Assembly (NCBI RefSeq): GCF_000208865.1
Contig: NC_018398.1
Coordinates: forward strand, 3,726,769 to 3,790,768
Source of the DNA: Neospora caninum Liverpool
Taxonomy: Eukaryota > Apicomplexa > Conoidasida > Eucoccidiorida > Sarcocystidae
DNA: 64,000 nt
Direction: 5' to 3'
The position numbers and the translations under genes are program-made. Shown piece by piece: positions 47,585 through 59,965 of the stretch; position 1 is the first letter of the stretch, and every line of letters begins with the position of its first letter. The notes beneath the pieces were generated by a model. It was not told where the DNA came from and did no database searches. It saw nothing but the letters and a program-made list of their open reading frames with translations.

Positions 47585-49706
47585 CATATATACATGTATC
47601 ATGCCTAATATTAGATGTGTATGTGTATATCTATGCCTGCCTGTAGATATGTATCTATAACAAAAGTGCAAGAAAATAGATGTGCACAACAGTGTCGAGC
47701 CCGTTTTTTCGTGTCGTGGATTCTTTGTTTTTTTTCCTGTCATGTTCGCTACCCTTTTAAGCCTCTGCGAGTTTCTCCGGATAGCCCGTTTTCGCCTGGA
47801 ATGAGAAAACCGCGAATTTTCAGACGTTGTCACAAGCCTTCCATGCGCAATCGGTTCCGACAGCCCGGTGAAGGCAACCAAATGGAGTAAAAGCATTCCT
47901 CCTTTCCACCCTCGCCTGGGAAGGGAAATTCTCGGGACGCGAGCTCGGCAGAGAGCTGAACGTCAACCTCACACCACAAAAAATTAGAGTATGTTTTCTC
48001 TGAAATGCGTGTATTTGGGGTGAATCCGAACTTGCCTCGCCATGATGAAGTCCCTCCTAGTTGTAACTTTTGGAATCATTTCCCCCGCGCACTTTCAGAT
48101 TCCTCAGAGTCGACCAGGTTCCAAGAAGACTGTCTGCAGCTGAGCGTTTTCTCTCAGAGCTACACAGGCGACACGTTTCCTTCCGAGCGATGTCTCAGGA
48201 GACTGCTCGTGGCCTCGCGCTCTTGTCGCCTTCAGAGAAAGGCATGCATGTGCTTGGAGGACAAGGGAGATCTTCGTCGCGTGGGGCACCGCAGCTCCAG
48301 AAGAGCATTCAAAGGTTCGCCGGGACATGCTTGCTGGCGTCGCGGAAAATGGAAACATGCATCGAGATCTTCCTTCGCGCATGCGCAAGTGTCCAGCTAG
48401 CGTGTGCATCTGAATTTAGAAGGATTGTAGGCGGTCAACGATATCAACTTGGAGATTATCGATCTGTTGAACCACCTAGTCTCACATCTTGCACACATGC
48501 AATCGTGTGTTCTCTCTCTGCTTTCGATGCTGTGTACATACGCTGTGTATGATTTATATTTCTACAGTCTTGTTCTTTTTGGTGGTTATTAATGCACGGC
48601 ATATATATATATATATATATATATGCTGCATACGTTGGATGATTGCAGTCATGCACAAACGCACATATATATGTATATATATGTATATATAAATGGATAT
48701 AAAAGTGTGTACATAAATGTACATGGATTATATATAGCATTACAACGATATATGGGAAAGTGCATGCGCGTGCGTAAATGGATTGCAGCGTATGCGAACG
48801 TATTTCAGCCGCGTCAAATTGTCTCGCGTGTTTGAAGGCGAAATCCGCATAAAGTTCAAACGCGATCGGGGACGAAGCCAAGCTGGTATACACAGCTGGC
48901 CTCGAGAACCTTCCACTTGACGCAAGTTCGTGCGTCCACATGCTGAACCTCTTTTTCTGAAACGCGCCAGTGCCCCGAGTTCCGCCGTTCATCCTTCTTC
49001 GACCTTTGCTGTGGTAGCCGTAAATCGTCTGCATCTTTTGCAGCTTCTTTCGTCTCCTGTAGATCTCTCTCGCATTTCGTGCATTTTAGGATCTTTAACA
49101 AGACGCCTGCGAGGCTGCCCACAGAGTCCCAGCACACCGAGGCAAGGCAGTGCTTCCGTCCTACCGCGCCACGACAAACAAAGCACCAGGCGCACAAACG
49201 TGCACGCCTCACTGCATGCGCAGCATTCAATACAGCCGGAACGGTCATCCGTGTGGCTCTATCACCTCACGCGCGAGACATCTCAGACGAAGAGAGACAT
49301 GCCTCACATCAAAGGCACGACCAGCCCAGGTCTGTGCCGTTACACCCACCGGAACAAGTGCATGCACCCATGCATGCGTTCAGATACTCGATTCCACTGT
49401 TTTCAGACGCACATGGCTTTCTACCTCTCTGTAACCTTGCACAGACGTAGACAGACACGGGCATAACCTGAGACGGCGAAAACCGGTGGTTGTTGTTGTT
49501 GTCGACAACCAAAGAGATTCCTTTGAGAGTCGGTTCCTCAAAAACAGTGCCTACGCACCGTTTTGAATGCCAACATGAAGAGACGCCCAAATTTCCTACA
49601 CAACTCGCTGGGGCGAGAGAGCGCGTGGAATCTGCATGCCTTCCTCTATTCTCCTTGCGGCCTTTTCCCTTTCTGCTCTCTGGTCTTGACCGCCTCGCTC
49701 TCTACT
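45335..49706. other. 4.4 kb upstream of phospholipase and downstream of the transporter; no supported gene
   Basis: Both neighbours are on the minus strand, so this holds the phospholipase promoter (right of 45334) and the transporter 3' flank (left of 49707). A palindrome half-site (ACGTACACCCC) is near 46003. TA repeats are at 47549-47590 and 48600-48625. A plus-strand ATG frame at 48005-48400 has no domain or splice support. Confidence 0.55.
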
Positions 49707-52700
49707 CTACTCTCTCCGTTCACGTCGCACTATTTCCTCCTCCTCCGTCCCTTCGTCCGCGTCCCAGTTTCTTCCCTCATCTCCCTCTCCCGTTTCCTCC
49801 CGTGTCGCCACGACTGTGTACCCCTCGCGAAGCATTCCGGTCTTCTTTGCCTGCACAGACCACTTCGTGAAGTCCGCGTCCTCTGCGTCGCTCTCTCGGG
49901 TGTCCATACACCCGAGCTCGACGGCGGTGTCACGCTCTCGCTGCGCCGCGTCTCTCTCGGCCTCTCTCTCCTCCGCTTCTCTTCGTCTGCTTGCTGCCGC
50001 TCGATCTGCGGTGTACGTCCAGTGGAGAAGAAAATACACGACAACCGAGGCAAGCCATGGACCCACGGTTGTGCACACGAGAGCCTGTCCCAGTGCTTCT
50101 GCATTCAATTCTTCTTCGCTTCGCGACGCACTCTCACCACCCACGCCGCTGTCGGAAACCGCGCCTTCGGAGACAAACGATGATGGAGACGGCGACGACG
50201 AAGAAACCGAGGACGAGGAGGAAGACGAACCGCGCTTTGTCAGGGGTTTCGTGTAGCCAAAGGCCTGCTGCGCTAGCATTCCGACCACGGGCGCCCCCAG
50301 AAGAGCTGACCCGACGCTTTCCATCGTCGAAAACTGAACCAAAAAATGTGGAAGAACAGGAGACACACATTTACATGAAGCCTCCCCTAAACGTTCCCGG
50401 TCCACATCGGGTGTTTAACCTACACTTCGTCTCCGTTCCCCCTTTCTACCTGCCTCTCCCAGCATTTAACTTTATCCTTCGCTTTCTCCGTATCTTTCTC
50501 TCTTTCGTTGTCTCGCCTTCCTAGCCGTCTCTGCTCGTCTCCTCTCTCTCCTCTCTTCTCGACTCCTCTCTCTCCTCTCTTCTCGACTCCTCTCTCTCCT
50601 CTCTTCTCTCTGCTCTCGCCTCTTTCTTTCTCTCTCATTCCCTTGCTGGGTGGATGACCTCCTTCGCTCTCTCCTCCATCGCGTTCGCTGTCTCCTTTGC
50701 CCCGTTCTCTGCTGGCGCGCGTCCTCACTCCCGAACAAGGCGACGCGTCTTCCACGAGACACGACACGCATGCCCCCCCCCCTCACGGCCCAGCAGCAGG
50801 CGAAAAGAAGACGCGTCCCCGCTCCGTTGCGCGCCTTGCACAGCCCGAACACCTCACCAGACTGAAGACGGTAGCGCGGTGTCTGGGCAACACAATCTCC
50901 GTCAGGATCGGTCTGTTTACGCCGACGCCAGGCCAGCCCGCCATGAAGCCGATGAGCGTCGACAGGGCGAGAAAAAGCGGGAAGCTGCTGCCGCGTTTCG
51001 GCACGCAGGCGAGGACGAGAAACATCAGCAACGCGCGCGTAAGAATCGCCAGCTGCGCAAGCACCGGTCGCCCTTTATTCGGATAGAGCCGGTGCACGGA
51101 GTCGCCGAGGCGGCCAACGAACGGCGCGACAAACATCGCGGCGAGCCAGCTAGCGGAGACGGTGAAGGACGCCTGCCAGTCGGCGAGGCCGCAGTACTGG
51201 AAAAACATCACGATGAAGTTCAGGGCGCTCCGCGGCATTCCGTTCAGCACGCCCTGCAAAGGAAACGGGTGAACACGCAGAGCGACAACACCCGATGGGA
51301 AACCGACCTGCGCGACTCTGCCGACCTCCCCTGCCACGAGAGAAGCGTGCAGATTCAGAGAGAGAATAAAGGCGGAGATACGAGAAAGAAGGCGACAGAA
51401 GGACGAAAGAGGTAAAGGCGCAAACAGATAAAAGACGAGCGTCGACGCTGCTCCACACACCTGAGGGATGTCCACACATACAGCTCTTGTACACATACAG
51501 TTACGTACATCTACACATGTATATGCACATCTATATATATATATATATGCACATATATGCATGTGGAGATATGTGTGATCGTATAAACAGACCGTTCGGT
51601 CGCATCGACTCGCCACAGGGAGACCTCAGGACAGGATGTAGAGCCAGTCTGTCGCCTATATACATGTCTATGTATATACCTGTATATATTTGTATATGTC
51701 TGTATATATAGGTATATATATGCATTGGAAAACGCACTTTCAAACATTGCATGTGTTGATGTGGATGGGTGTCTCGCGATAAATTAGGCGGAGAAACGCG
51801 CCCTCCGAATATTCACCGTACCAGGAGCAGCATGACTCCAAAGCTTCTGGTGCGAAAAACGTAGCCGAGACTGAGGAGAGTCGCGGCGTGCTTGCGCGCC
51901 TTTCCCGTCCAGCTTTCGTCTCCCGTTCGCTCGCCGCAGAGCGCCTTTGGAGAACACAAGTTGGAAGAAGGAAGCATCCAGGAAAGGGCGGCGCCGAAGA
52001 CGATCGAGAGACAGCCGACGAGCGCGAAGGCGAGACGCCAGCCCTGCGAGGCGCGCGCAAACGAGAGCAGAGAAAATCGAAAAATCGAACGCTCGTGAAA
52101 GAAGAGGTCAGAGGTTTGGCGACTGCGCGGCGGCGCTTTACCACACGACGCCACAGAGGACGGCGCAAAAAATAAAATAAAAGAACAGGGGGTCAGAACG
52201 GAGGGAGGGGATGAAAAGGAGCGGGAGTGGCCATCGCGTGTGCAGACCAAAAGACAGAAGAGATTTGACAAGACACGAACATACCCGACAGAAAGGAAAG
52301 CGCGTCGCGGAGGCCAAAAGACGCAGAAACAGCCCTCTCACGTGTTGCCTCATGCCTCCATTCGTTGTCCCGCTCGTGTCCTCTCTGTTCCGTCTTTTCC
52401 CTCTTCTCTCAGCCCTCCCCCCCTCTTTCTACACTTTTCCTGGAGCCCGTATCTCCTCCGCGTTATCCGCTTTTCCCCCTTTTTCCTATCTCGTCGTTTT
52501 TGCGCGTACGGCAACACCTGCAAAGGCAGCAGCGGAGAGGCCGGTCGTGAGCATCAAGGCGAGCATTCGGCCAGTGCTTTGGAAGAAACTCATGTTTCCG
52601 AACGCAGTTCCACGTTTGTCGCTCGCAACCATCTCGCCGAGAATCTTCTGTGAAATCGGGCCGAGCACGGCCATCAAGACGCCGGAGACGAGCATGAACG

Positions 52701-53466
52701 GCATTAGCTGCCATTCGTGGGTCAGGAGCGCCAGCAGGAGAGTACATACACCCCATCCGATGCAGGAGACGCGGAGGATGAGAACCTCGCCGTTGCGGCT
52801 GCTCTCCCGGTCCGCGGACGAGGCGGGAAGGCGCCGAGACCCGCTGAGAGCGTCGACTGCCAAACCCCAGAGGGGACAGGAGAAGGCGTGGGCGAGTCGT
52901 GCGAGCGACGAGGCCCCGCCGAGGACTGTCGGCGAGAAGTTCAGTTGCGCCTCGAGAGCCTTGTAGGCCGCTGGGAGCAACTGGTCGGTCGCGCCGTGGA
53001 GAAACGAGTAGAGAAAAGTGCAGAGAACGAACCTGCCCGAGGCGGAGGACGTGGTGACTGGAGGAAGGACCACCTCGGTGAGGGTCCGTGCGGTGTACGT
53101 ATACCCAGCGAGGCAAGGCGAACAGGCGCCTGGGCAGCGCCGCAGCCGCGAGTTGGCCACTGGCGACGCATCGACCGCCAGAGACTCGTCAGAGTCGGAG
53201 AAGTCATCGTCGAAGAGCGTCACTGCGGGGTGGGGGGCGGCGGAGACTCCAGAGGGGAAGAGACTGCGCCCCACCAGGCGGGGCGGAGAGAGGTAGGAAG
53301 AGAGAGACACGAGCGACGAGGAGACAGCTGAGGGGTCGACGGGCGGAAGCTCGATCAGCGTGGCGTCCACGCGGCGCTTGTCTGTCGAGAGGCGAGCGGC
53401 GCCGAAGGTGGAGGCCGGGGGAGACGACGAGCGCGTCGAAGACGGTGGAGACGAGGAAGGCGCCAT
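49707..53466 (-). CDS. Major facilitator superfamily transporter, twelve-helix type
   Basis: Four exons on the minus strand: 53466-52510, 52043-51822, 51253-50858, 50333-49707. All three introns are phase 0; 733 residues. Start is the only in-frame ATG. Residues 1-145 are Ser/Pro-rich and cytosolic with an acidic patch (FDDDFSDSDES). Five hydrophobic helices follow in exon 1 (including VLCTFLYSFLHGATDQLLPA and LMPFMLVSGVLMAVLGPI). One full helix is in exon 2 (WRLAFALVGCLSIVFGAALS). About four more are in exon 3, where SWLAAMFVAPFVGRLGD contains the family loop motif G-x-L-G-D. Two are in exon 4 (LGAPVVGMLAQQAFGY and CTTVGPWLASVVVYFLLHW). The C-terminal tail is highly charged and ends EEEEIVRRERRE. 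The substrate cannot be read from the sequence. It is divergent from the methionine aminopeptidase gene. Three palindrome-like sequences fall in its coding exons. Confidence 0.85.
49895..49916. repeat. Palindrome variant inside transporter exon 4
   Basis: Arms CTCGGGTGT and ACACCCGAG surround CCAT. On the coding strand the middle reads GGGTGTATGGACACCC, one base from the dispersed palindrome. It encodes Leu-Gly-Cys-Met-Asp-Thr-Arg-Glu. Confidence 0.75.
50538..50610. repeat. Pyrimidine minisatellite, 24-base unit
   Basis: Three units of CTCCTCTCTCTCCTCTCTTC plus TCGA in intron 3 of the transporter gene. The gene is transcribed from the other strand, so its RNA is purine-rich here. Confidence 0.85.
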
Positions 53467-55596
53467 GGCGAGGAAGGAGAGAAGCAGAAGGGACAGGAGA
53501 AGGGCGAACTCGAGAAAAAGAAGAGAGAGAAAAGAGAGAAGAGAGAGAAAAGAGAGAAGAGAGAGAAGAGTGAGAAGATGGAGACGAGGAACAGGGATGG
53601 GAAGGCAACTGGGCGGACGACAGACGAAGAGCCGAGCGGGGTAGAGGCGCGAGCGGGCCTCGGGACCGCAGGCGACGCGAGGAAAGGCGGAGAGACAGAG
53701 CAGTCTCAGGAATGAAAAAAAAAGGAAGGGGCGAGAAGAAGGCGCGCGCCGCGAGTGCAGGCGGCGGAGACAGGAGAGACAGAGAGAAAGGGACACGGCG
53801 TGCGCGGCACTCAAAGCGAGAGAAGAGGAAGAGGAAAGAGTCGGCGTGAAGTTCTTACTGTGCGATGGTGGACGCGAGAAGGGAGCGACAAACGAGGCAC
53901 ATCGCCATTCTGCTGCAGGGGCTTCGAAAACGGTCAGCCGCCCGCGCGCGACCTCCGTGTAGCTGCATCACCGCGAAACGACGAGAGAAGGACGGAGAGA
54001 CAGAGAAGGAGAGAGACGGAAAGAAGACAGGAAAAAGAAAGGAGTGAGGCGGGACGGAAACGTGGAGAGAAGGAGCGGCAGGAGCCGCGGAAGGAGACGA
54101 TAGACAAGGCACGCCCGAGTGCAAGAGATGAAAGGGCAAGCGACGAGCAAACAAAGAGAGGAGAGGAACGGAGAAAGAGCTCTGGTCTTAGACATGGCAG
54201 ACCGCGGCTTTGGAAGGAAGAGACGAAAAGGCCTGGGTTTGGGTGATGTGCCTCGCGGTGGCTTGGAGAACGGCGGCGACAGCAACGGGTCCGAGACGCC
54301 GCCCCCTTTTTTCACTTTCCACCAAAACGGAACAGGTCGGGCCTTCTCTTCCCCCGCCGCTGCTCCCCGCTTCTCCGTCCCATCGACAAAGATTTCCTAC
54401 TTTTTCCTGTTCCTCCGCCGATAACTCCACACCCAGGCAAACGCTCCGCACGCGAGAACGGTCACTCCTGCGTCACTCTCTGTCTGAGTCCCTCTCCCCC
54501 TTGTTCTTGGTCCGTTTTCCCTAAGATATCTTTTCTCTCAGTGATCCCAGTCCTTCGCCTTCTCTCACTTTTCATCGAGTTGAGGACCGCGGCATCGTGG
54601 TCCTTGGTCGCTTTCGTCTCTCGATTCCGCAGAAGACATCCGCGCGAAAAGTCGGTTGATCACTGGCTTCACAGCTCGCAGAGCGCGGAGGTGAATTGCA
54701 TGCATGCGGAAAATCCTAAAAAAGAAGCGAAGGCAACCGGAAGAAGAATCGCAGGCTTTTTCCTCCGCGCGAAATTTGAGGAAAGAACGAGATTTCCGAT
54801 TTCCTCCCGTCTTCAGCTTTCCTCGCCGTTCGCGCCGAGCCTGCATGTGGCCGCGTCCCCGTCGTCTTTTGCCTTCTCGCTTTTCGTCCTGCGCCCGCTG
54901 CGGCGTGCCGAGAAGAAACCTTTTCCTTGACGTTCTCCTGGCGAAAGGGAGAGAACGAACGCGTTTTGCGCAGCCGCTGCGAACCCTTATTATCCTCTGT
55001 TCCTCTCCCTCCTGGAGCAGATACTCTCCCGCCGCCCCGCGGTGTACGTACACCTCAAGTCGGCCGCGACCCTCCAACTGTCGCAGCACCAGGGAAGAAC
55101 GAAGTCATAAGGATATCAGCAGTATCAGCATTTCCTCCACTCTTCTTGCATCTGCGTGCCCTTGAATGCTGCACATGCATGGCCACTGAGTTCGGTGCTG
55201 GTCCCCCCCTTCGAGAGGCAAAGTCGCGACTGAGAAAAGGCACCCGTCGTCCGCGCTGCAGTCTCCTGTCCCTGCCTTGACCCTTCCATTTTTCCACTCC
55301 CTTTCACCTTCCCGGCCTTTTGCTTCCCTTTCTCGTATCTCCCTTCGCTGCGTCCTATCGTCTAGTCCCTTTTCTGTTCTTCCGCCCGCTGGGGGTTTTC
55401 AGCTGTCGCCGTCGCCCTCCGCGCTCCTGTCTCTGCCGCCTTGGGGTACCTCTTCTCTGTCTTTTCGTCTCTCTTTTCCTTTCTCTCTTCGGTTTTCCCT
55501 TCTCCCCCTTCCCTCTTTCTCTCTTCTTCTCCTTTTCTTTCTCTCCTAGTCGCTTTTCGGTTCCTTTCCCGAACGCGGTTGCTCTGTCTCCTCGGG
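53467..55596. promoter_or_regulatory. Divergent promoter region between transporter and methionine aminopeptidase
   Basis: The two genes start 2.1 kb apart and point away from each other. The part next to the transporter (53515-53575) is a GA-rich repeat on the plus strand. The part next to the aminopeptidase (55280-55560) is pyrimidine-rich, typical of leaders here. An exact palindrome lies at 55041-55054. No coding exon is supported; a short ATG frame at 54194 is judged to be chance. Promoter function is inferred from position only. Confidence 0.5.
55041..55054. repeat. Dispersed palindrome copy 5 (GGTGTACGTACACC)
   Basis: A fully self-complementary 14-mer, 543 bases before the methionine aminopeptidase ATG. 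Confidence 0.9.
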
Positions 55597-58500
55597 ATGA
55601 TGGCGGAGTCTGCATCGTCTCCGGCCTCGACGGCGGCGCCTTCTGCGCCTGCAGGTGCTCAGCAGGACCAAGTTCGCTGCGAGGGCTGCGGAAATCTGGT
55701 GAAGCCCGAGCTTCTCTGCCCGACATGCGTCCAGCTGGGCATCCAGGGGAGTTATTTCTGCTCTCAGGGCTGCTTTAAGGAGAACTGGAAGAAACACAAA
55801 GACGTCCACGCCGTCTTCAAACTCCTCCAAAAAAACCATGAGCAACAAAGCCCTACAGGCACCGACCTCGCGAAATATGATCCGAACGACAGAAACGCGT
55901 GGCGCAACGATGCGCATCTCAGGTAGACCCACAAAGATTGTCTAAACATCAGCTATTCTTAAGAAACAGATCTCACTGCCTGTCTGCATGCAGTTCGACT
56001 ATCGCTGCGCTAACCGACGCTCAGAACATGACTGCTGGGGCTGTTGGCGTGTGGCGCATGCCCTCCTCACCGCGTGCGACTCTTTGTTTCTCCCGCCAGG
56101 TCTACGTTGTCATTCAATAAATAAATTCGAAATCATATACATCTGCGTGCACACACGTTTGAATTTGAGGGGTCAGGGCGGGTCGCGGTGTGAGGCGGTG
56201 CGTGCGAGCGAGATGGCGATGCGTGCGGCTCCAGCCTTCTCCTGTCTCTTCGCCGTTCTGTCAACGCGACGCTCCCAGGTCTTCTCGTGCCGCGCCTGGA
56301 GAAGCCTCGTCCCTGCGGCGTCCATGCACGAGGCCTCGAGAGGGTTTTGTTTTGTTCCCAGTCTTCCACCGTGTTTCTCCGGCTGCGAGCAAAATGTGGT
56401 GTGGCGAAAGGGGCGTTGACATCCCAGAGCGCAGCACGCGATCCTCGCCTTTTCGGGCTGCTTCGGCGCCACGTCTGCATCTTCTCTTTGTTCGCTCGCC
56501 TCAGGAACTTCCTCTCCTTCTCCTTCACGGGGACTTTGCGGCCTTGGCCGATCGTCCAGTGCATGCGAACTGTCCCCGCCCACATCCAGCAGCCCGACTA
56601 CGCGCGCTCCGGCGTCCCGCAGTCAGAAGTCGACTCCCGGAGGAAGAGCAACGTCCACGTGCACTCCGAGGAGGAAATTCAGGTGAGGTGTACAGACAGC
56701 GGAAACCGGCAGCGGTGTGGGGCGGACCTGCAAGATGCGTCCATCGTCTCTCTGCAATCCGTCTGGAGCTGTAGAGGACGTCAGACTCTCGGGTAGCTTT
56801 TCGTTGGTTCGATTGCTTTCTCTCCGTCCTTTTCCTTTCTTCGTCTGCCTCTCCGTCGCCTTCTCTGCGTTTTAGCCTGGTTCTCTGTCTGTTTTTTCCC
56901 TTGCGGTTTAGTCAGCTTTTGCGTTCGGGCCTCGATGACCACGTCCTTCGATTTGTCGGCGTTGTGCCCGCGATTTCAAGTCTGGCTTCTCTTTTTCTGT
57001 GTCTCTGAACGTTCCTCATCGGCTCTGTCTTCTCCTTCTCCCTCTCGCCTTTTTGCCGACTCCCCTTTTCCGTGTACGTGGTTTCCTCGATCTCCTCGAA
57101 TCCTCTCTCCGCTTCCTCTCTGCGTCTCAGCGTTTGCGCGAGACGTGCCTCTTAGGCCGACGCGCACTCGACTACGCGCACAGCCTGGTGAAACCCGGTG
57201 TCACTACGGAGGAAATCGACGAGAAGGTCCACGCATTCATCGTCGAGAACGGCGCGTATCCTTCACCGCTGAATTACCAACAATTTCCAAAGTCGTGCTG
57301 CACGTCGGTCAACGAGGTTATCTGCCACGGCATCCCAGACTTCCGGTAAGGCAGTTTTCTGCTTTCTCTCTCCTCACGCGTGTCTGCATCTACGTCGATA
57401 TGTCTTTATAATGGGCGAGATAGGTTCACGTGCGTACCCATACACAACGCTTCACGGCTATAAACAAATATACCCTTGTATGGATCGAGACACTTGGCTT
57501 TTTGTTTCTCGCCTTGCTCGGTGTAGACCTTTTCGTTTACGTAAAATGCATGACACCTTTATGTATATGCAGGTGACCACAAAGCGTTCTTGCGGGCTTT
57601 GCGATTTAGGCTGAGATGCCAGCTTGTGTGCTTCTCTGCCACGGAAAATTCCGCAAGACATGTATATGTATATATGCACGCATATAACTATATATATATA
57701 TATATATATATATCTGGATCTCCAGATGTATATGCATATGTGCAGAGAGCGTGTATCTTTATATACCTCTATGGAGAGACCCTATCTCAATATACAAAAC
57801 CCGACGTATGCGTATATATCTGTGCATCTTTCTTTATATTTTGCCGATGCTCTGAGGCCGGAGAGACGGAGGTTTCGGAGAGTATGGGCATCGGATCGCG
57901 TTCGCATCCCCGTTGTCTTTTCAGACCTCTCCAGGACGGGGACATTGTGAACGTCGACATCACCGTTTACTTTAAGGGCATGCATGGCGACTTAAATGAA
58001 ACCTACTTCGTCGGAGAAAAAGTCGATGAAGACAGCAAACGCCTCGTCAAAGGCGCCTACGAGTGTCTCATGGAGGCGGTGAAGCAGGTGCGGGACACCA
58101 CGCGACGCGAATAGGCTCTTCTCGCCGGTGTATGTACACCTCACCAGAGCCATTCTGCGTCCTATCGTGTCCACGTTTGCCTGTTGGTCGAGCGTCGCCC
58201 GCTTCTTTCCTCTCGTCGTGTTTCTTTCTCTCCTGTCTCGAGTCTCACGTTTTCCATGCGTTATCGATTCCCGCCTTTTCCGTTCGCGACTTTTCCCCGC
58301 TTGTGTTTTCCCCGCAGTGCCGGCCGGGTATGATGTACCGCGAAGTGGGGCGGATTGTTTCCGACGTCGCTGACAAATACAAGTAAGATTCAAGGGAAAA
58401 AGGCGACCCCACTGTGTGGCTCGATTCAGCCTTAGTTAGGAGTTAACCAAGTAATAAATTCCATTCAAGTGTGTACACGTTTTAATCGCTTTGACGGTCA

Positions 58501-59657
58501 CGTCCGTGCCTCCTTTTTTCAACTAATATAGTATGTATTGCTAAACTTGTGGCTGAGGCGCCGAGTGGAGTTAGCGCCTATCGCATCTACACACCGAATG
58601 CTGCTTTGTCGAGATTTCACTTCACGCCGAAATGCTCTCTCGCCATCTCTGTTTAGCTCCGTTTGTTTCGTTTTCCCCCCTTTTCCCTTCTATCGATATA
58701 CCGCTCTCTCCGCTTCTTTCTCTGGCGACGCCTCCTCGATCGCCGGCTATGCGGTGGATGTCTTAGATTCTGTATCGCCTGCCTCTCGAGCCCCGGAAGG
58801 AACTGCTGAGTTGGTTCTATGTTCATTCTCAAACCCAACAGTCACACTGGCGGATTTGTCTTCTAAAGATACGTTCGGAGTCTTAAGTCGTTCAAATATG
58901 GATCGAGAATCATTCGAACGCCTGCTCGATTTTTCTCCCGTCCTCGTCTGCTTTCAATCTTTTTCCCCTGTTCAATTACCTCAGCTTGTCGGTGGTTCGC
59001 TCCTACTGCGGTCACGGTATCGGGGAGTTGTTTCACACGACGCCAAATGTTCCGCACTACAGAAAAAACAAAGCAGTAAGTCACCCGTCTCTCCTCTCCA
59101 TTCGCGACAATGGCCTTGCTCCTTGGTGGCGCGCTCGCCGTCTTCCACTCTATCTATCTCGCCCTCTATCTATCTTCCCTTCTATCTATCTCCCCCTCTA
59201 TCTATCGTCGCCTCTATCTATCTCCCCCTCTATCTATCTTCCCTTCTATCTATCTCCCCCTCTATCTATCTTCCCCGCTCTGGCTCGTTCTCGCTCTCCG
59301 CCTTGTTCTCGCTCTCCGGCGCATCGGGTCTGAATAGCCAGAACGGCTCCTGAGGTGTTCCTGTCTCTTCTCCTTCCGTCTTTCTTTGCATGTTTTGTTC
59401 CCTTGTCTTTGCGGTATGGCCAGATCGGGGTGATGAAGCCTGGACACGTCTTTACGATAGAGCCGATGATCAACTTGGGCAAGTCTGGAGACGTTTTATG
59501 GCCGGATAACTGGACTGCATGCACCGTCGACGGCCAGCGGTCGGCGCAGTTCGAGCACACGCTTCTCGTCACAGAAGAGGGAGTGGAAATCCTCACAAAG
59601 AGACTTCCCTCGTCGCCATCCCTTGACTTCGACACCGCAGGCTACGATCATCCTTAG
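55597..59657 (+). CDS. MetAP1: Methionine aminopeptidase, type I
   Basis: Seven exons: 55597-55922, 56505-56682, 57131-57345, 57925-58087, 58318-58382, 58985-59075, 59424-59657. All phases match; 423 residues, near the usual eukaryotic MetAP1 length of about 390. It removes the initiator Met from nascent proteins in the cytosol. The N-terminus has the type I zinc-finger pair: CEGCGNLV...CPTC and [19 protein letters not shown] (residues about 28-70). The linker ends in the conserved [16 protein letters not shown]. The pita-bread catalytic domain has all five metal ligands: Asp in VNVDITVYF, Asp in GDLNETYF, His in PNVPHY, Glu in FTIEPMI and Glu in QFEHTLL. The substrate His is in GHGIGELFH. 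Two adjacent ATGs start the frame; the first is taken. Because type I enzymes are the targets of several inhibitors, exact start and exon 2 are worth confirming by cDNA. Confidence 0.96.
58127..58140. repeat. Dispersed palindrome copy 6 (GGTGTATGTACACC)
   Basis: Located 40 bases into intron 4 of the methionine aminopeptidase gene. Confidence 0.9.
59150..59279. repeat. Pyrimidine-rich minisatellite of CTATCTAT plus CCCCT/CCCTT units, period about 20
   Basis: Seven or so imperfect units in intron 6 of the methionine aminopeptidase gene, on its sense strand. Confidence 0.85.
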
Positions 59658-59932
59658 AAGAGGGTTGGCGGAACAACAACGAGACGACTGCCGAGAAGAC
59701 ACTTCGCGGGCGGGGGAGAATGAAACCACAACGCCAGACCAGAATCGAAAGAGAAGTATCGCACAGTCACGCGGTGGAAGACGTGGGAACGCAAGACGTG
59801 CAGACACATCAGGAAAAGGAAAAGAAGACGTTAGAGACTGTGAATCTATTTATATAAACTGCGATTAGTATACCCGTATCCACATACATCCATATGTATG
59901 TATATATATAAATGAGTTTTTCACTATGTATG

Positions 59933-59965
<33 letters not shown>

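Noticed and set aside
53467..53814. N-terminal extension of the transporter
   Set aside because: The upstream part of the frame begins at TTG, contains no ATG and is Leu/Ser repeat from a GA/CT tract.
54194..54421. Short plus-strand frame starting MADRGFGRKRR
   Set aside because: No splice continuation, no domain, and it lies in the divergent promoter region with overlapping frames on the other strand.
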